DNA of 64,000 nt. Origin: Butyrivibrio sp. Its GTDB lineage: Bacteria; Bacillota; Clostridia; Lachnospirales; Lachnospiraceae. This document shows, in pieces, positions 61,658 through 64,000 of this stretch (the stretch's first letter is position 1; each line of letters starts with the position of its first letter). Where the stretch lies: the NCBI GenBank assembly GCA_017615275.1, contig JAGAAO010000012.1, positions 1-64,000 of the forward strand. Direction: 5' to 3'. Position numbers and translations under genes: made by a program. Below the pieces are notes generated by a model. It saw only the letters and a list, made by a program, of their open reading frames with translations, had not been told where the DNA came from and did not search any database.

Positions 61658-63031
61658 TTACCTGCTGCCTCTTCCTTTATCCTGTCCTGCTGCCGCCTTC
61701 TTTGCCTTATATTGTCTCTTATTCTCGTACATGGCTTCATCAGCCTTCTTTACGACGCTCTCAAGATCGCGTCCGTCCTCGGGAAATCTCGCATATCCGG
61801 CACTTATCGAAACTTTTAACGTAACCTTCCCTACATTTACGTCTCTGGCAACATTTTGTCTCATTCTTGCTATGACAGAATCATAAAATGATGTATCTTT
61901 GTCCCCATGTATAACTACTACAAACTCGTCTCCGCCTATTCTGAAGGCTTTGTCTTTTTCCCTTATACTGTTCTGCAATCTCTTGGCGGTAATGTTTAAT
62001 AGTGCATCTCCCGCATCGTGGCCGTATGTGTCATTGACCTGTTTAAAGTCATTGAGATCCATAAATACTACGCCGAACGGAAGTTTTTTCCTCGTAAGTT
62101 CTTCCATGTGCTCATGATAGCTTCTTGGATTCTCAAGATTTGTGAGCGCATCTCTGTACGACAATATCTCAAGTTCTTTGGCATTTGCCTTCATGGACAT
62201 GTACGAAGAAGCTCCGAATGAAGCGAGCGCACTGATCACGATAGCAATGGCAAAAGCTCCCAATATCTCATGAAGATTCATCCAGTTTGCGGTGGGACAG
62301 ATTCCGATGTTCCAGTAATCGCCTCCAACGGTGCTGATCATGGACTGTACAGGCGCCGTGAGCTCTTTTTCCGAATATTCCATGATAATCTGCTTATCGC
62401 CCGTTATCATGTTGTTCGCTGTGAGTTTGTATTCGTATCCCTCTTCAGCAAGTGCCTTTATATTTACTGCATTCAAAAAGTCGGAAAGCCTCAGTGTTAT
62501 GGAAGCAAATCCCCAGAATGAACCCGAGTTTTCCTGCTTTAAGAAGATAGGTCTTCTGATAACTATGCCGTAACTGTCATCGGGAAGTTTTACCGGCGCG
62601 TTTATGACCGGAACTCCTGACATCTTGCTGTAATCTGCATATATTCCCTCGATCGGATCATCAAAGAGATTGGTTCTCTCCGCAAGTCCGTTATTCAAAG
62701 GATATATGTAATTGACTATACCGTCGGGAGCAAGCGTCACACTGACCACATCAAGATAATCGTTAAAAAGCTCTTCTCCCATAGTCTGGAAATCTTCGGG
62801 AGATATCATTCCGCTTTCACGTATTACCTCAATCTCAAGTATTCTTGCTATATATTCTCTTGCATTTATTTCCGCTTCGATCCTGTCACCTATCGAATCA
62901 GCAATAAACTGCGCCCTCTCTCGTCTTGAAGAAGAAGCACTTGTAAGATATAAGATCGCTAAAACCGTAGTAATCGCAAGAGTCGCAACAAATGTAAACA
63001 CTGCTACATTAAAACTCTTCTTTTTACTCAT
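61658..63031 (-). CDS. Diguanylate cyclase with extracellular sensor
   Basis: The 457-residue protein has an N-terminal membrane helix, an extracellular Cache/CHASE-like domain (about 35-250; FLKQENSGSFWGFASITLRL), a second helix (ILGAFAIAIVISALASFGAS) and a complete GGDEF domain. The domain includes VVFMDLNDFKQVNDTYGHDA, the loop FRIGGDEFVVVI and the end SVVKKADEAMYENKRQYK. The active site is intact, so c-di-GMP synthesis is expected. No inhibitory RxxD site is evident before the loop. GAGGTT precedes the ATG. The degenerate GGDEF-EAL gene follows on the same strand after 74 bases. Confidence 0.93.
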   Translation of the reverse strand: MSKKKSFNVAVFTFVATLAITTVLAILYLTSASSSRRERAQFIADSIGDRIEAEINAREYIARILEIEVIRESGMISPEDFQTMGEELFNDYLDVVSVTLAPDGIVNYIYPLNNGLAERTNLFDDPIEGIYADYSKMSGVPVINAPVKLPDDSYGIVIRRPIFLKQENSGSFWGFASITLRLSDFLNAVNIKALAEEGYEYKLTANNMITGDKQIIMEYSEKELTAPVQSMISTVGGDYWNIGICPTANWMNLHEILGAFAIAIVISALASFGASSYMSMKANAKELEILSYRDALTNLENPRSYHEHMEELTRKKLPFGVVFMDLNDFKQVNDTYGHDAGDALLNITAKRLQNSIREKDKAFRIGGDEFVVVIHGDKDTSFYDSVIARMRQNVARDVNVGKVTLKVSISAGYARFPEDGRDLESVVKKADEAMYENKRQYKAKKAAAGQDKGRGSR

Positions 63032-63134
63032 GACAACCTCGCGAGAAAATGTTATTTGGCATATCTATTATCATTATATCATACGATACGGATGGCAAAA
63101 AAATCTTTTGGCCATCGCGTCATCCGCTGCATCA

Positions 63135-63902
63135 TCACACTTTTTTGATTCCCATAAACATGATACTTCGGGATTTTTGGTTCCTTCCTATGTCGCATAT
63201 TGCATCGCTGAGCGAAGGATACGACTTGCTTGCCCGGTACTTGCCGTCAGCCGTCTTTCTGCTCGCGTTATGTATTACAAACCCGCCACCGGCATCTTTT
63301 GTAATACACACGGTGTGTATCATCGCGCCGATATCATATTTGTTGTTGTAAGCAAACACGATAAGCGTATCATAGCGCCTCCCCATATCATCTATTTTTT
63401 GAACGTCCTTTGTAAAAGAATACTCGGTGCTGTATCCTCGGCTCTCCAGATACTCTCTGAGCGCAATCGGCGATGTACCAATATTTCCGTCCATGCACAT
63501 TCCGTCTTCTTCGAAATGCTTTATCAGATCCGCGAGCCCATCCGCACTCAGCGCCGCGCCCAAGCTGTTAAGCGCATTGGCAACCGCCAGGATCTCACAC
63601 CCCGAATATTGCATTGAACTCTTCCTTCGCCCATATTTAACGCTTTGCCATTCAGGCTGATTCTCAATATACTCGCCCTGAACATAGAACTTAGGATGCA
63701 TATGGAAAAAAGCCGCATTCTCATCCCTGTGCTGCAAAATAGCCTTTGTCGATAATTTGTTGCGGAGTTTCCCTATCGTCAATATATCTAAGATTAGCGG
63801 TATCTTATTGCGCCTCATTTTTTCATATATGGTAAAAACCATTTTCTCATTCGAAATATACCTTGGTATAAATGCCCTAAACCAAGAAAACCTCTTTTTC
63901 AT
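63135..63902 (-). CDS. C39-like papain-fold protein
   Basis: The 255-residue product has no signal peptide. A papain-type core is suggested by QYSGCEILAVANALNSLGAA (nucleophile Cys before a helix) and GAMIHTVCITKDAGGGFVIH (His before a strand pair, followed by an Asn in IHNASR), the C39-like peptidase pattern. It could be a peptidase or an inactive relative; the N-terminal 85 residues are of unknown fold. GAGGCGAG precedes the ATG. It is separated from the cyclase gene by about 100 bases, and no export or bacteriocin genes are seen. Confidence 0.65.
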   Translation of the reverse strand: MKKRFSWFRAFIPRYISNEKMVFTIYEKMRRNKIPLILDILTIGKLRNKLSTKAILQHRDENAAFFHMHPKFYVQGEYIENQPEWQSVKYGRRKSSMQYSGCEILAVANALNSLGAALSADGLADLIKHFEEDGMCMDGNIGTSPIALREYLESRGYSTEYSFTKDVQKIDDMGRRYDTLIVFAYNNKYDIGAMIHTVCITKDAGGGFVIHNASRKTADGKYRASKSYPSLSDAICDIGRNQKSRSIMFMGIKKV

Positions 63903-64000
63903 TACTGCTCTCGCCTCTTATTGGTATAGTTGTAAAAGCGTTCCTATTATTACAATCAATTATACCACCGCATCGATAACAATAATGCGACATATGATTT
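63903..64000 (-). promoter_or_regulatory. Upstream region of the C39-like gene
   Basis: The arms TGGTATA (63922-63928) and TATACCA (63961-63967) form an inverted repeat around the probable promoter. No further gene begins before the window ends. Confidence 0.3.

Overview
The window looks like a stretch of a low-to-moderate GC Firmicutes chromosome, most probably a Lachnospiraceae member of the Butyrivibrio/Pseudobutyrivibrio type. This is inferred from protein families, not from a marker gene: type III glutamine synthetase, an ammonium transporter fused to a PII domain, many chemoreceptors and GGDEF/EAL-type proteins, Gram-positive lipoproteins and strong AGGAGG ribosome binding sites. No rRNA, tRNA or CRISPR array was seen.

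Left part (1-14.6 kb) is accessory DNA. It starts with the end of an IS3-type transposase and a tyrosine recombinase, followed by a MazF-type toxin fused to an excisionase-like domain, a DUF3791-DUF3990 module (possible ADP-ribosyltransferase toxin-antitoxin) and an arsenic-type cluster (ArsR, ArsP-like permease, thioredoxin-like protein; Cys-rich MarR and PAT/ArsN-like acetyltransferase). This stretch is scarred by deletions. ParA is joined to YibE/F, DUF5688 to SpoVG, and only heads or tails remain of AraC, DUF5714, metallophosphoesterase and PPOX genes. At 11.9-14.6 kb lies a set of ADP-ribose-related genes (ADP-ribosylglycohydrolase, macro domain, deoxyribosyltransferase-like).

Middle part (14.6-38 kb): a TipA-like MerR regulator, a long same-strand run of small metabolic genes (EamA, three GNATs, M24 peptidase, FluC/CrcB, epimerase), three chemoreceptors, a DUF2142 membrane protein, a peptide-type ABC binding lipoprotein and several lipoproteins.

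38-50 kb is a nitrogen-assimilation operon on the minus strand, amt(PII)-asnB-glnN-gltB-gltD. It has a terminator in its leader and a family of small hairpins with compensatory stems around amt. Together these genes import ammonium, fix it into glutamine, asparagine and glutamate, and carry a nitrogen sensor.

50-53 kb holds four small genes that look like immunity or orphan proteins, one of them broken at a G7 tract. 53-64 kb is signalling: GGDEF, a degenerate HD-GYP and a galactose-binding-protein homologue whose domains are circularly permuted; then patatin/DUF3737, a small gene with a structured leader, a degenerate GGDEF-EAL protein beside an intact diguanylate cyclase, and a C39-like protein.

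A modular palindromic repeat occurs four times (10.4, 30.4, 36.6 and 53.1 kb). The most unusual items are the permuted binding protein, the covarying hairpins of the nitrogen operon, the modular palindrome and the G-tract frameshift. All functions are read from sequence by eye; no database search was run.
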